Notes: generated from the sequence alone by a model not told the origin. A stretch of DNA of 64,000 bases from Asterias amurensis (GCF_032118995.1 NC_092663.1:2046001-2110000); one strand, 5' to 3'. Counted from the first letter of the stretch, positions 25,562-35,920 are shown. Made by a program: numbers and translations.

Positions 25562-25927
25562 AGGAACACGTTGCCTTGGATCGATCGAGTTGGTCTTTGA
25601 AAAGCGTTTGTAACTGTTTTTAATAAAATGCATATGGGTAGAAAGAGATTGTAAAAGTAGAAAACATTGATCCACACAAAAACGCCTCGAAATTGCTCGG
25701 TTTTCCTTTTACCTCAGCGTATAACACAATCAGCCATTTATGGGAGCGAGTCAAATTTTTTACTCCCATAAATGGCCGACCATGCTAGTTCGCCAAGTGA
25801 AAGGAAAACCAAGCAATTTCGAGCTATTCTACATGTACTTCTAAAACATCTTTCCCACCATATGCATTTTGTAACAACCGGTTATAAACGGCTTTTATCT
25901 CGTCCTATCCAAGGCAACGTGTTCCTT
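25562..25927. mobile_element. family-D palindromic MITE
   Basis: The ends aggaacacgttgccttgga and tccaaggcaacgtgttcctt are inverted copies. The centre is a tight hairpin: ccatttatgggagcgagtca / tttactcccataaatgg. Pairing can be followed along most of both arms, for example ggttttccttt and aaaggaaaacc. Related copies lie at 26513-26840 and 35211-35560. Confidence 0.9.
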
Positions 25928-26512
25928 TATTAAGCAGACATTTTTAACAGGAATTTCGTCAAATACACAGTAAAGTGGATCATGGTCAACTCCTTTCTAT
26001 GGTACTTATTAAAAACAAATTACAACAAATCTGAGTAAATACAAAGCTACCAAATACAACTAATTAATTAATATTGAAAAATATACAAATACATGTACTG
26101 AAAAAGTTAATGGCTTAATCATTCTTCCAAGAACGTTGTCACTCATTTGCTGTTTTTGTTTGTTGGTGTGTTTTTTGGGAAGTATTAAAAACAATTGAAG
26201 CATTTTTTTTTTACAAAATGCGCTTAGGACCAAATGAGTTCAGATGGCAACACAAACTATTCAAAATGGCACAGTTGTGAATAGGGCCTATAACAAACCA
26301 TTACAAGTTAACTGGTGTTTTCCCAAGTGCAGAAACCGAAAGATCAACAAAAACTTAATAAGAACATGTATTTGGGTTAGTAAAAAAAACTTTAAGACTA
26401 AACTAGTTTTTGTATGGAATGCAGATATAGCCAAGTACATGTAGTGTCAAAGAGTGAACAGCAACGGTGATCACAGTGATAAAATCCACAAATATCCTTC
26501 TCGAAGCAGTAA

Positions 26513-26840
26513 AGGGACACGTTGCCTTGAATTGGTCGCGTTGGTCCATGAATAGCGTTTGAAACCGTTTTTTCAAAGTCATGTTTCAAAGGTAGAATAT
26601 ATCAATCCACAAAAATTTGCCTCAAAATTGCGTGGTTTTCCTTTTACTTTGAGAACTAACATTGTCAGCCAATTTTTGGAGTAAAAAACTCCACAAACAA
26701 GTAATGGCGTGCCATATACAAAAAATCATGCAATTTCAAGCCATTTTTGAGTGGATCGTTATATTCTACTTTCAAAACATCTTTCTGACCATACATGTAT
26801 GCATAGACCAACTCGCCCGATGCAAGGCAACGTGTCCCTA
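26513..26840. mobile_element. family-D palindromic MITE
   Basis: It starts agggacacgttgccttgaat and ends gcaaggcaacgtgtccct, with the hairpin centre ttttggagtaaaaaactcca. It lies immediately downstream of the ZC3H10-like gene. Its right terminus was copied along with the end of that gene (see 26826-26941). Confidence 0.88.
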
Positions 26841-26941
26841 TAATGATAGCATTTTGCTCAACAGCTTAACGACCCAACGCCGTGTGGATGTTGTGTGACA
26901 CAATTGGATAGGTCAGTATAGAGGTTGGCAGCGGCAGGGAC
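26826..26941 (-). pseudogene. tandem duplicate of the last codons of the ZC3H10-like gene
   Basis: This 116-bp unit is a near copy of 26942-27040. It contains the MITE terminus ggcaacgtgtccctata followed by the final coding bases of the neighbouring zinc-finger gene. On the minus strand it still reads through SLPLPTSILTYPIVSHNIH and ends in a stop, as in the real gene; one residue near the end differs (Ala for Gly). An extra 18 bases lie between the MITE end and the coding copy. It has no start and lies after the true stop codon, so it is a non-functional duplicate or part of the 3' UTR. Confidence 0.85.
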
Positions 26942-26963
26942 GGCAACGTGTCCCTATAACAGC

Positions 26964-28067
26964 TTAACGACCCAACCCAGTGTGGATGTTATGTGACACA
27001 ATTGGATAGGTCAGTATAGAGGTTGGCAGCGGCAGGGATGGCTGGGTGGTCATAACAGAGGATATGGACACCGGCTGAAACTCCTGCTGCAGAGACACAG
27101 ACACTGGTATGGTCTGCATATCAGGGGCAATCAAAGTAGTCTGAGACCTGTCGCCAAGTCCACCCTCCTGCTGACCAATAAGATTGATTGCTGTGACACC
27201 TGAAGCACCTTGTGAACCGGCATTCTTCTGGATAACAGCAACACTTCCCTGTGAGAGAAGGGGTACACCTGTCGCAGTAGAGCGAACCAGGTGTGTCTCA
27301 GCTTGCAGAATAGCATTGGTTGTATTTTCAACCTTTGATGCCCGCAAGCGTGCATTCTGCTCGAGCAAGACCTCATTCGCTGCGGTCAGATCAGAGATTT
27401 GCTTGCGCATTGCCTCAACCTTGCGCAGCAAGACCTGATTCTCATCCTCCAAATCTCTGGTGTCACGACTTGCGCTTCGCATCCTCTCACGGATTGCGCT
27501 CCTCGCTCCGTAGTGATCATCAGCAGAACGCCCGGTCTCAAAATCAAGATAGCCAAAACGACTTTCAAACGGAGGCCTGCGACGAATGCGGTCAAACTCA
27601 AAATCGCCATAAGGGTCGTAGAAAGCACGCATGCGTCGACGATCCTCATAGTCAACATCCCCACGGCTCATGTGGCGGAACTTACACTTGCTTCCTCTGT
27701 TACACTCGCCTTTTTGGTAATCTCTGCAAACAGGAACATCATCATTTCCGCTCCGCAGCTCCTCACCACCTACCCCGTAACCGCGAGACACCTTGTCTTC
27801 AAGATGGGGTGGAAGCTTCCCCGTTTCTTTGTAATAGTCTTCCTCAGCACGGGAGCAGTGCAGGAAACGACAATTACCTCGGACACATTCCCTATTCTGG
27901 AAATCATGGCAAAAAGCATACCTCTGATGGCTATTGCCTCCGCCTCTTGATTCACTTCCCTCGGCATCCTCTGGATGCTTAAACTTGCAACTTTTCCCAC
28001 GGTTACAAACATTACGCAAGAAATCACGACACACATCATCACCATAATCTTTTTCTTCAGAAGACAT
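26964..28067 (-). CDS. ZC3H10: ZC3H10-like CCCH zinc-finger protein
   Basis: A protein of 367 residues from an ATG at 28067 (MSSEEKDYGDD); the open frame runs nine codons further upstream without an ATG. Three CCCH fingers: C13-C21-C27-H31, C53-C61-C66-H70 and C114-C122-C128-H132, with spacing x7-x5-x3 or x7-x4-x3. The linker DYYKETGKLPPHLEDKV follows finger two. A coiled coil (about 195-240) contains NEVLLEQNARLR. The C-terminus has LTYPIVSHN. Finger order, the KTGELPP-like linker, the NEVLLEQNA helix and the TYPI tail all match vertebrate ZC3H10, an RNA-binding protein linked to mitochondrial regulation. No intron interrupts the coding sequence. Upstream, ttaacag|gtttcctgcag offers splice acceptors, suggesting a spliced 5' UTR. 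It is the last of three CCCH genes on this strand. Confidence 0.9.
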   Translation of the reverse strand: MSSEEKDYGDDVCRDFLRNVCNRGKSCKFKHPEDAEGSESRGGGNSHQRYAFCHDFQNRECVRGNCRFLHCSRAEEDYYKETGKLPPHLEDKVSRGYGVGGEELRSGNDDVPVCRDYQKGECNRGSKCKFRHMSRGDVDYEDRRRMRAFYDPYGDFEFDRIRRRPPFESRFGYLDFETGRSADDHYGARSAIRERMRSASRDTRDLEDENQVLLRKVEAMRKQISDLTAANEVLLEQNARLRASKVENTTNAILQAETHLVRSTATGVPLLSQGSVAVIQKNAGSQGASGVTAINLIGQQEGGLGDRSQTTLIAPDMQTIPVSVSLQQEFQPVSISSVMTTQPSLPLPTSILTYPIVSHNIHTGLGR

Positions 28068-28961
28068 CTTGAATGGTTTTAAAAATACCCACACACAAAA
28101 AAAGCCTGCAGGAAACCTGTTAAGTAAATGTTAATAGTTCAAGAAATACCAGCAATAGCGTCAACCTAATGCACAGCAATGTTTTTTTGTCAATTGTTTA
28201 TAGGCAGCTTAAGCAGTGCTATCTTAATGTACTGTTACATAACCTTGTGGGTTGGGAGTCCGCAAGGGTAGTGCTTCGGCAAGGATGTGCTGAACCCGCA
28301 GCAGTGGCAGCTGCACCTTTAAAAGCTGCTTGCAACTTCCTGCTGCTGCTTGCACAGCTGGCATCAACTGTCTAGTGGCTAGGGTAAAAGCTGGCGCCTA
28401 CACTGCAGTGTGCCGACTGCTGATTACTGCCCGGCTGCTGATGTTGCTGGCCCACGACCGGCGCTCAGTGCATGCGTATGTCTACCGGCAGCCTCTATGC
28501 AAAAGTTGTTACTGCAAAGTTGTTGCTGCGGAGTGGTTGCTGCGGAGTGGCCTGTCCAAAAATCTGTTTCAATTGAAAAAAAATGAAGGAAATCCTGTTA
28601 GAGCTTTTTGCCTAGCACATGATACAGCTTAATATTGTTAACAAGTCTAGCATGTTTGACTCCTTAGCATAGAATCTGTACAGCACATAAATGCTTGTGA
28701 TGAACATGTACATGTATATGTAAATCGTTCAAGTTTACAGTCATGGATGTTAAGGTACAAACATAGCCTATGCAACAGTCTTCACTTTATACAACAACAA
28801 ATAACAAAAGGAATCTTAACAGTGACACTTAAGTTTCATACAGCTGGAAAAATCATCATCTGTTTCCATGTCAAATACTAAATGTCAAAGTTGGGTTAAC
28901 TACATGCGATCTACTTTTTCACTAGCATCAACATTTTCCCCTTTTGACTCCATTAACAAAA
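28068..28961. other. spacer between two CCCH genes; GC-rich CTGC repeats
   Basis: The part nearest the ZC3H10-like gene should hold its 5' UTR and promoter. At 28290-28555 the sequence is enriched in tgctgc, gttgctgcggagtgg and related direct repeats. A 100-aa open frame there is not supported by any motif. The rest should be 3' UTR of the upstream gene. Confidence 0.4.
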
Positions 28962-29975
28962 CTAGTTCCAGCTTGACTGCTGGGGATAGGAAGAAGAGTT
29001 AAGTGAAGATCTGAATTGGTCTGCGAGGGGTTGTTGAACTGGTGGTGGCTGGCTGTGTGTGATTGTCGTTTGCCGGGACTGGGCTTCCTGCAGTAGTCTT
29101 CTTAAACGCTGGTTCTCTTCAACAACTACTTTGTTGTCACCAAACAGGTCAGTCATTTGAGTGGTCAATTGGGATTTCATGCCACTCAATGCGTTAACTT
29201 CTTCCTCAAGTTTATCTCTTGATTTCATGAGGTCTGTGATCAGTTCTTGGTCTCTTTGGTGAAACTCCTTGTGATCGTCAAGCTGCCTCTGTAAGAGCTT
29301 ATTGTCTTTCCACAAGTCGTTTAACTCATTGCGGAGATCTTTAGCCACCTTTCTCAACTTCTTTATGCGCCTCTCATGGTCTGCAGCAACTGGAGATTCT
29401 TCTCTGCGACTTTGACCACTTGTTGAATGGAGTGGACTCCTGCTCCGTTCACGCTGATTGCGAGACCTCTCATTTCTATCCTGAGGTCTTGCATCGGTTC
29501 TCAAGTTGTCATCACTTCTCTTCGTGTCACCATCAAAGTTCTCCTCATCACTGCTGTACTGAACCAAACCACTGTCATCTTTACGAGGTCTTTTGTGCTG
29601 CACCCAACGGTGGTCTCTATACCTCTCGGGGATTATTTTATCCCGAACGTAAGCTCTATGCTCTGTTTTAGTGAAATGAAACAATTGACATTGACTATCA
29701 TCGCATATACCCCCCTCTTTGACTCCGCGGTAGTTACAACAGATTCTCGCCAGCAGAGACAACCCTTTAACTCTTTCTGGGTGGTCAAACCTACATTTGT
29801 CTTTGTATATGCACTTGTTTCCAAGGAATGGAAGACAAACCCACAATATCTTCTTGTCCATCAGGTCTCTGCGGTGCTCAAACTTGCATCTGCTTCCACT
29901 GAAACACTCGCTCGTCAAGAAGAAACGACAAATGCCTTGATCAATGTAATCATCATCAGTCAGGTAGGCTGCCAT
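28962..29975 (-). CDS. CCCH zinc-finger / coiled-coil protein with Arg-Ser linker
   Basis: A protein of 337 residues from the ATG at 29975 in a good context (gaaaATGGC). Two canonical fingers: C16-C24-C30-H34 and C47-C55-C61-H65 (both x7-x5-x3). A third cysteine/histidine cluster, C80-x10-C91-x4-C96-x3-H100, has unusual first spacing. Residues about 130-195 are charged and rich in Arg, Ser and Asp (RNERSRNQRERSRSP), typical of RNA-processing factors. From about 205 to 305 there is a long coiled coil with regular leucines (LRKVAKDLRNELNDLW). The tail is Gln/Ser-rich. It shares architecture with its ZC3H10-like neighbours but not their finger sequences or linker, so a ZC3H10 name is not justified. 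An RNA-binding role is inferred from the finger type. Confidence 0.85.
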   Translation of the reverse strand: MAAYLTDDDYIDQGICRFFLTSECFSGSRCKFEHRRDLMDKKILWVCLPFLGNKCIYKDKCRFDHPERVKGLSLLARICCNYRGVKEGGICDDSQCQLFHFTKTEHRAYVRDKIIPERYRDHRWVQHKRPRKDDSGLVQYSSDEENFDGDTKRSDDNLRTDARPQDRNERSRNQRERSRSPLHSTSGQSRREESPVAADHERRIKKLRKVAKDLRNELNDLWKDNKLLQRQLDDHKEFHQRDQELITDLMKSRDKLEEEVNALSGMKSQLTTQMTDLFGDNKVVVEENQRLRRLLQEAQSRQTTITHSQPPPVQQPLADQFRSSLNSSSYPQQSSWN

Positions 29976-29999
29976 TTTCAATCAGTTTTAATTGTTTCA

Positions 30000-32160
30000 A
30001 TTAGTACGGCTTTTTGTTTTGCTTCTGCTGTCTTTTTAAATCACGTCGTCAATTCTATAGGAAGTTTTTTTTTTGCGGCATATTTTGCTTTCAAGTGTTT
30101 ATAGTGCGAACAGAGTTAAACTACATGAACTTGTTCACATAACAGGAAACACTAGATACAGTTTAGGAAAACTGAAGTGCATTAATGAAGTGTTGCTAGA
30201 AGAAAAATTGAGCAACCTTATGCTTAGGAGAACTGGATTCCTTGGGACTTCTGCTGTTCCAGAAACAGCTACCAGGAACAACTTGATCAGCTTAGCGTCA
30301 GTCAACACAAGCCAGTCCAGAAACTTTTCTGCTGAGCCACAACTTTTAATTTTCAACCAGAACCTGAATTAAAAACAAATAAAAAAATTTTTATTATCAA
30401 AACATCACACAAACGCAGTTTGCAATCGTTTAACTTTCATCTTAGATGAAAGAACTGTAAATGTAAACGCCGGTCACATTCGACATTTTTCTGCGACAGA
30501 AATGCAACACAACTGGCCAAAATCATTAACATTTTACAACTTGATATAAGAAATACAGGGCAAACACAATTTGCAAGTTGCCAAAAATACATTTTAAGCA
30601 ATTCTTTGTGAATTAGACTTAAAATTACAAAGTAATATGAAAGTTATTTCATTATTGAGGAGAATGATCATTCAAAATGCAAGAAATGGGGATAATAAAA
30701 ACATGTTAATTACATTCTTACCAAGAGACGTTTCATGAGATGTTTCTACACTTTTCACTTGTTTACTTTTTAACTTTTTTTTTGCTTGTTTCTTTCTTTT
30801 TCTTTTTCTGCTTCTTTTACGTCAAGACTTCCTGGAAAGACACTTTAGGGGTCTTCAAATCTTGACGTTTAACTTTTTACATCACTTCTTTTCCATTTTG
30901 ACTTGCTTCTTTCTTTTCATTCTCGATTTCTATCTTTTAGCTTGCTTTCTTCTTTTGCTTCTCGGTGCTTATTTATGAACTTAAAAACTCTTCTAAATTT
31001 AAACACTAAAAATGGTCATCCCCTTATGAAAAAAAATGATAAAAATTGTTAGGGGTTACACTGCATATGTAGCGGTCTTCCAGTACACTAAGACAGCACC
31101 GGGGAATAATGATCATCCCTTTTCACACTTATTTGGCTTTTCCCTTGATCTACCCCCAAAAATAGCCACCCGCTGCTCATGAGTAGGGGTCAACCTAAAA
31201 CCCCCAAGGCATTCTTGACACATGCAATGGGGAACATGTGAAAGAGCACAACAGTAACCCCCAGGACCTCCCCAAGGTTGTATTCCAAGGGAGTAAGAGA
31301 TACAATCGTGTGAAAAGGGCGTACTACAATGCATGTATATTTTGTATATAGCTGCATTTTTTTACGAGTCCTGCATTTATTCACATCAAAACAGATTTCA
31401 TCGTGTACAGGGGTGTTTAAATGTCAAATGGTGAAAGCAAACATGGAAAACAAACAAAATTTCCTTCAAAACCTTGGCAACAAATTTACTTGTTATAACT
31501 TCGAACTGAAATAATTTTTTTTAAAGGGCAATAGAAGGAAACCATTGACCGCTTTGTACTAGTCTTTATTTTGGGAACCCCTTCAACAACACGAACACTA
31601 ACACCCAGAGAATACAGGTACAGATACATACATGTATAGTTACATGCGTGTACTGTACAGTGCTCATGCAGTGTTGTTACTAAATGCTTCAGGTAGACAA
31701 AAAATGCAAAAACACAATTTTATTTTTTCTATTAAGAACAAATCTTTAATACAATAAGCAACCACTTGCAGTCAAATGAACAACACTAACCACTCAGTTT
31801 ATGGAACAACCTTATAAATTGATAAAAGGTTAAATAATCTCAGCTGAACTTACAACTTTAAATCAAATTGCTGCAATGTACAACCCACAGGTCATGTACA
31901 GGTGATGTAAATCTGAATAAAAATCGAAATGCTTTAAGGAAAATTGAAGTTTGATGCATCCTAAAATGAAGTCCGACAAAACATGCGCAGAATTCATGTT
32001 TAAACTTTCACAAACTGACTTTCAATGCATAATTGGATGATCCGCTGTAATTTATTTGATAATTAGTACCGAACTGTTTGTACTCAACTCATGTACATTA
32101 GTATATTCATTATGCAAGTGCATGCTCACAGCTGTAAAAAATTCACTGAAAAAAAACCAC
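30000..32160. other. spacer upstream of the middle CCCH gene
   Basis: The first few hundred bases probably contain the 5' UTR and promoter of the gene at 28962-29975. Beyond that the sequence is AT-rich with pyrimidine tracts (30755-30960, cttttt and ctttctt runs) and no recognisable exon. Confidence 0.45.
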
Positions 32161-32186
32161 ACAGAGTATTATACTGACTTTAGTAT

Positions 32187-32597
32187 AAAGGCAGTGGACG
32201 CTATTGGTAATTACTCACAATAATTATTATACTGACTTTAGTATAAAGGCAGTGGACGCTATTGGTAATTACTCACAATAATTATTCGCATAAAACCCTA
32301 CTTGTGACAGGTAATGGGGAGCTGTTGAAAAACAGCTCCCTCTGAAGTAATGTTGTTTTCGTGAAAGAAGTTATTTTCCACGAATTTGATTTCAAGACCT
32401 CAGATTTAGAATTTGAGGTCCCGAAATCAAGCATCTGAAAGCACACAACTCCGTGAGACAAGGGTGTTTTTTTATTTCATTCATATCTCGCAACTATTGA
32501 GCTCAAACTTTCACAGGTTTGTTATGTTATGCATGTTGAGATACACCAAGGGAGACGATTGGTCTTTGACAATTACCAATAGTGTCCACTGCTTTTA
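32187..32597. repeat. family-A MITE with duplicated 5' end
   Basis: It begins aaaggcagtggacgctattg and ends agtgtccactgctttta. A 58-bp segment containing the flank attatactgactttagtat and the MITE start is present twice in tandem (32169-32226 and 32227-32284). The central hairpin gatttcaagacctcagattt and its partner near 32420 are intact. Confidence 0.88.
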
Positions 32598-33094
32598 AGA
32601 AGCGTGTTCAAAATTTAATATTTATGTTCATTGTGCTCTAATTCTAGCATTAAAGCAGCGCTCGCAATCAGCAACTACAACTCAAAATAGTCAGTCAGTC
32701 ACAACTACATGTACATGAAACTTGTTTGGGATGAATTACTATTAAGTTTAGTGTTAATCTGTAGCCCAAAGGATAATTTCTTGAAAATATTCCTTCCCGA
32801 ACTCCACAAGATCTACGGAAACACAACTATGTACATTAACTTGTTTTAACACTTAAAGTCAACACATTTTTACAAAATTCTACACTGACAGACTAGCTTG
32901 ACATACACAATGGAGGCTTACATTATAGTTTCAGCTGTTACAGACAAAAAAACAAAAAAACAAAAACATATGTAAGTTGTCAATTATGAACACAAAAATC
33001 AGTCATAAAAAAAGTCTTGCGTGGGATGTTTGTTCAGATGTTTTGTGGTCATGAATTTTTTTAAGGGGGGCGTCATTTTTCCCCCGTTTCGTTT

Positions 33095-33274
33095 TATTCC
33101 TGTGATTGTTTTGTTCCGTGTGACTAGGGTGTTTTTTCTTTCATTATTATCTAGCAACTTTGATGACCGATCGAGCTAAAATTTTCACAGGCTAGTTATT
33201 TTATGCATATGTTGAGATACACCAACTGTGAAGGCTAGTCTTTGACAATTACCAATTGTGTCCACTTCCTTTAA
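33095..33274. repeat. family-A MITE, half copy
   Basis: Only the right half is present, from gtgtgactagggtgtttttt through tgaccgatcgagctaaaatt to tgtccacttccttta. The left half and the hairpin are absent. Confidence 0.7.
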
Positions 33275-33604
33275 GTCTTTCTCAACTGAAGAAAAAGAAA
33301 AATGATTCACCTGGCCTTTTGGCTCACAATTGTTTGTGTACGGCTACAAATGTTTCTATGGGACATACCATACACCATTACCAAAGCATGATTTAGATTA
33401 CAATGGCATCAAGCTGTAGCCAAAGTTATAGCTATAAATTTGGACTAGGCTTACCATACTACACAGGATTGTCTAACAAGCCTCCGGTGTGCATAATAGT
33501 ACCAACTTTGAAGTGATCAATGCCTTTGTAGGATAATTCTTGTCCGCTTCATACAGCAGTTCAGAGTGAAGTATGCCATGGATTAAAAAAAATCAAATAT
33601 AAGT

Positions 33605-33793
33605 ATGAAAAGTAATCTCATTTATCTCATATCTTGCAGAGTCTGTGGTGTTCAATATATAGGTGAAACAAGAACTACACTCAAGAGGCGTTTCTACGGC
33701 CACAGATCTACAGTCAAGACCCAAAAGCTAGATACACCTGTAGGTCATCACTTCAATCTTCCTAATCACTCCATTTCTGAAGGGAAAAATTAA
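33605..33793 (+). pseudogene. GIY-YIG endonuclease fragment of a Penelope-like retroelement
   Basis: The 62-codon frame contains NLIYLISCRVCGVQYIGETR, TTLKRRFYGHR and PVGHHFNLPNHS. This is the order of motifs in the GIY-YIG nuclease domain attached to Penelope-like retroelement reverse transcriptases: the YLI and YIG strands, a C-x2-C pair, the R-x3-H helix and the H-F-N block. There is no reverse transcriptase upstream and the frame ends shortly after, so it is a truncated relic. A free-standing host GIY-YIG gene is much less likely. Confidence 0.7.
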
Positions 33794-34115
33794 CTGTTAT
33801 AAAAAGCTTTAAAAAAAATGTTTTGTACTTGTTACATGTACTGTACTTGTTATTGAGGTTACTGTTACTTTAGACTTAAATGGTTTAGAATTTGTACCAA
33901 GTTTGTTTGTCTTTCTAATAGATTCACCTAACGGAACGAGTCTGAACAAACAACAAGCAACATCGACTTAGACATTAAAACAAACACATAACCCAGTTAA
34001 AGGGAATATGAGTATCAGAAAGCGCACTCCTTTGCACATGCCATTTAAAAACTTAATAAGCCAGTCCCAAGTTCTGAAAAAAGTGTACATAAACTCGGAA
34101 GTTCTTGAGGTTCTC

Positions 34116-35051
34116 TTAGTAGTCGTATCGATCGGAGGCACGACCCTCATATGGTGTTGGATGTTCTGGATTATAAGCAGCCAGGCGGTCGGCGTCGTAA
34201 CCAGGAGCCCTAGGTCTTGGTGGGGGGCCCTCAGCCAGTGCAGCAGCAGCAGCAGCCGCTCGTGAAGGTACAGCACCTGGGGGTCGGTCTCTAAGGTAGC
34301 TGTCGAGTGATGGGATGTCTGCAGCTGCTTCAGGGCGACGTGGAGGAGCTCTCAGAGCATCAGGGTTTTGAGCTCGCAGACGTCTGTTCTCGTCAAGAAG
34401 GACTTTGTTGTCATCGGTAAGATCCAGAACCTGGCGATGAATACGGCTGAGTTTATGCCGCAGGACGACGTTTTCATCTTCAAGATCGTGGACCATGCTC
34501 ACCAGACTGCGCATCCTCTCCCGCTCCTCTCGAGGTGGGGGGTGGAACTCATCACGGCTATCCCAGGACGGCATCGGCCGCTTCCGCGGGGGCCCTCCTC
34601 CAAGACGGTCTGCGTCCGTGTGGAGAAACTTACACTTTGGGCGGAAGCATTTCCCATTCAGGAAATCTTTGCAGACTTTGTTGCCGCTGGAGTTCCTGAC
34701 CATGTCTTCAAGGCCAGGAGGGAGCTTTCCCGTTTCCTTGTAATATTCTTCTTCTTCGGAGGAGCAGTGGAGGTAGGAGCAATCTTGACTTCTGCATCTA
34801 CCGTTCTGGAAATTGTGACAGAACTTGACTGCTTTGGAGGTCCCCTTTTGTCCAGCAGGATGCTCGTAGATGCATCGGGAGCCTCGATCGCACTCATTTC
34901 TCAAGAAGTCACGACAGACCCCGCTTTTCATATCACCGGCAGCACCACCCTCACCCTCTTTAGGGCTCACATGGCTAAACTTGCATGAGCTGCCGCGATT
35001 GCATTCTCCCCTCAGGAACTCCCGACAAACTCCTCCTCCATTTCTTTCCAT
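34116..35051 (-). CDS. ZC3H10-like paralogue with four CCCH fingers
   Basis: A protein of 311 residues from the ATG at 35051 (MERNGGG). Four CCCH fingers: C9-C17-C23-H27, C46-C54-C60-H64, C78-C86-C91-H95 and C127-C135-C140-H144. Fingers 2-4 and the linker EYYKETGKLPPGLEDMV line up with fingers 1-3 of the gene at 26964-28067. The first finger looks like a duplicate of the second (GVCREFLRGEC against GVCRDFLRNEC). A coiled coil follows (about 195-235, DLEDENVVLRHKL, NKVLLDENRRLRAQN). The C-terminus is Pro/Ala/Arg-rich with an eight-Ala run and ends DRYDY. A splice acceptor (cctcttttcag|gtttctg, exon from 35073) lies 22 bases upstream of the ATG, so the 5' UTR is spliced. A possible 5' exon ends with the donor gattagag|gtaagagcc at about 36985. 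It is probably an RNA-binding protein. Confidence 0.88.
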   Translation of the reverse strand: MERNGGGVCREFLRGECNRGSSCKFSHVSPKEGEGGAAGDMKSGVCRDFLRNECDRGSRCIYEHPAGQKGTSKAVKFCHNFQNGRCRSQDCSYLHCSSEEEEYYKETGKLPPGLEDMVRNSSGNKVCKDFLNGKCFRPKCKFLHTDADRLGGGPPRKRPMPSWDSRDEFHPPPREERERMRSLVSMVHDLEDENVVLRHKLSRIHRQVLDLTDDNKVLLDENRRLRAQNPDALRAPPRRPEAAADIPSLDSYLRDRPPGAVPSRAAAAAAALAEGPPPRPRAPGYDADRLAAYNPEHPTPYEGRASDRYDY

Positions 35052-35210
35052 GACAGACACTTGGGACAGAAACCTGAAAAGAGGATACAAACAAAATTAT
35101 ATAAACACAATGTCAGTGAATCATTTCCCTTGTTTAGCATATATTATGAAACTGATACACAATATTTATCAGTTGCGATTTAAAAATCATCATTTGCTAC
35201 TCAATATTGA

Positions 35211-35560
35211 AGGGACACTTTGCCTTTGATCGGTCGAGTTGGTCCCTGAAAAGCGTTTGAAACCGTTTGTGATGAAATGCTTGATTAGAAAGATGTTTTA
35301 AAAGTAGATTAAAATGGTCCACACAAACATTCTTTTAAATTGCCTGGTTTTTCGTTTACTTTGTGAACTAACATTGTCTCCACAAAATGGCTTGCCTTGT
35401 TAGTTCAAGATGTACAGGGAAACCATGGAACTTCGTGGAATATTTGAGGGGATTGTTTTATTCTACCTTGTAAACATCTTTCTAACCATGTGCATTTCAT
35501 AACAAAAACATATCAACACTTTTCATGGCCCAACGCCAATCCCAAGGCACTGGTCCCTTT
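35211..35560. mobile_element. family-D palindromic MITE in the presumed 5' intron
   Basis: It starts agggacactttgcctttgat and ends cccaaggcactggtccct, with the interior ttgtgaactaacattgtctcc. It lies upstream of the splice acceptor of the four-finger CCCH gene, so it is intronic if that intron model is right. Confidence 0.75.
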
Positions 35561-35724
35561 AAGATTCAGTGTGTAAAAGAAACATTCAGTCCATAATGTG
35601 AAGACATTAGACACCTTACTAATGCAGTATCTTTGAAGTACATGTACATTGTGTGGGCCTGCTGTGTATTCTTTAATAAGAATTTGCTGCAATAAATCGT
35701 TGTGTAAATTGCTGTGTGTCCATC

Positions 35725-35920
35725 AGGGCCAAATTTTATGGCTCTGCTTACTGTAAGCAATGAATCAACAAACAGGGAATTCAAGCAGGAATCTTTTGCT
35801 TAAGAGCGTGCATACTCCTAAGTTACTAGGCATTCTTCGCTAACACAACTAGTGCAGAAACTTGGTGCATGTTCGTAATCACAGATTTTGGCGATAAACA
35901 GAGCCATGAAATTTAGCCCT
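35725..35920. mobile_element. family-B-type foldback MITE, subtype ending cagggccaaatttta
   Basis: The ends cagggccaaattttatggct and gccatgaaatttagccctg are inverted copies. The same gctctgcttac / gtaagcagagc subtype reappears as the inner element at 47219-47461. Confidence 0.75.

Noticed and set aside
27320..27982. Plus-strand open frames of 220 and 183 aa
   Set aside because: They lie antisense to the ZC3H10-like coding region, which has fingers, coiled coil and tail in proper order; the plus-strand translations have no domain.
29427..30104. 225-aa plus-strand open frame
   Set aside because: Antisense shadow of the middle CCCH gene; no motif.
34368..34988. 206-aa plus-strand open frame
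   Set aside because: Antisense shadow of the four-finger CCCH gene.
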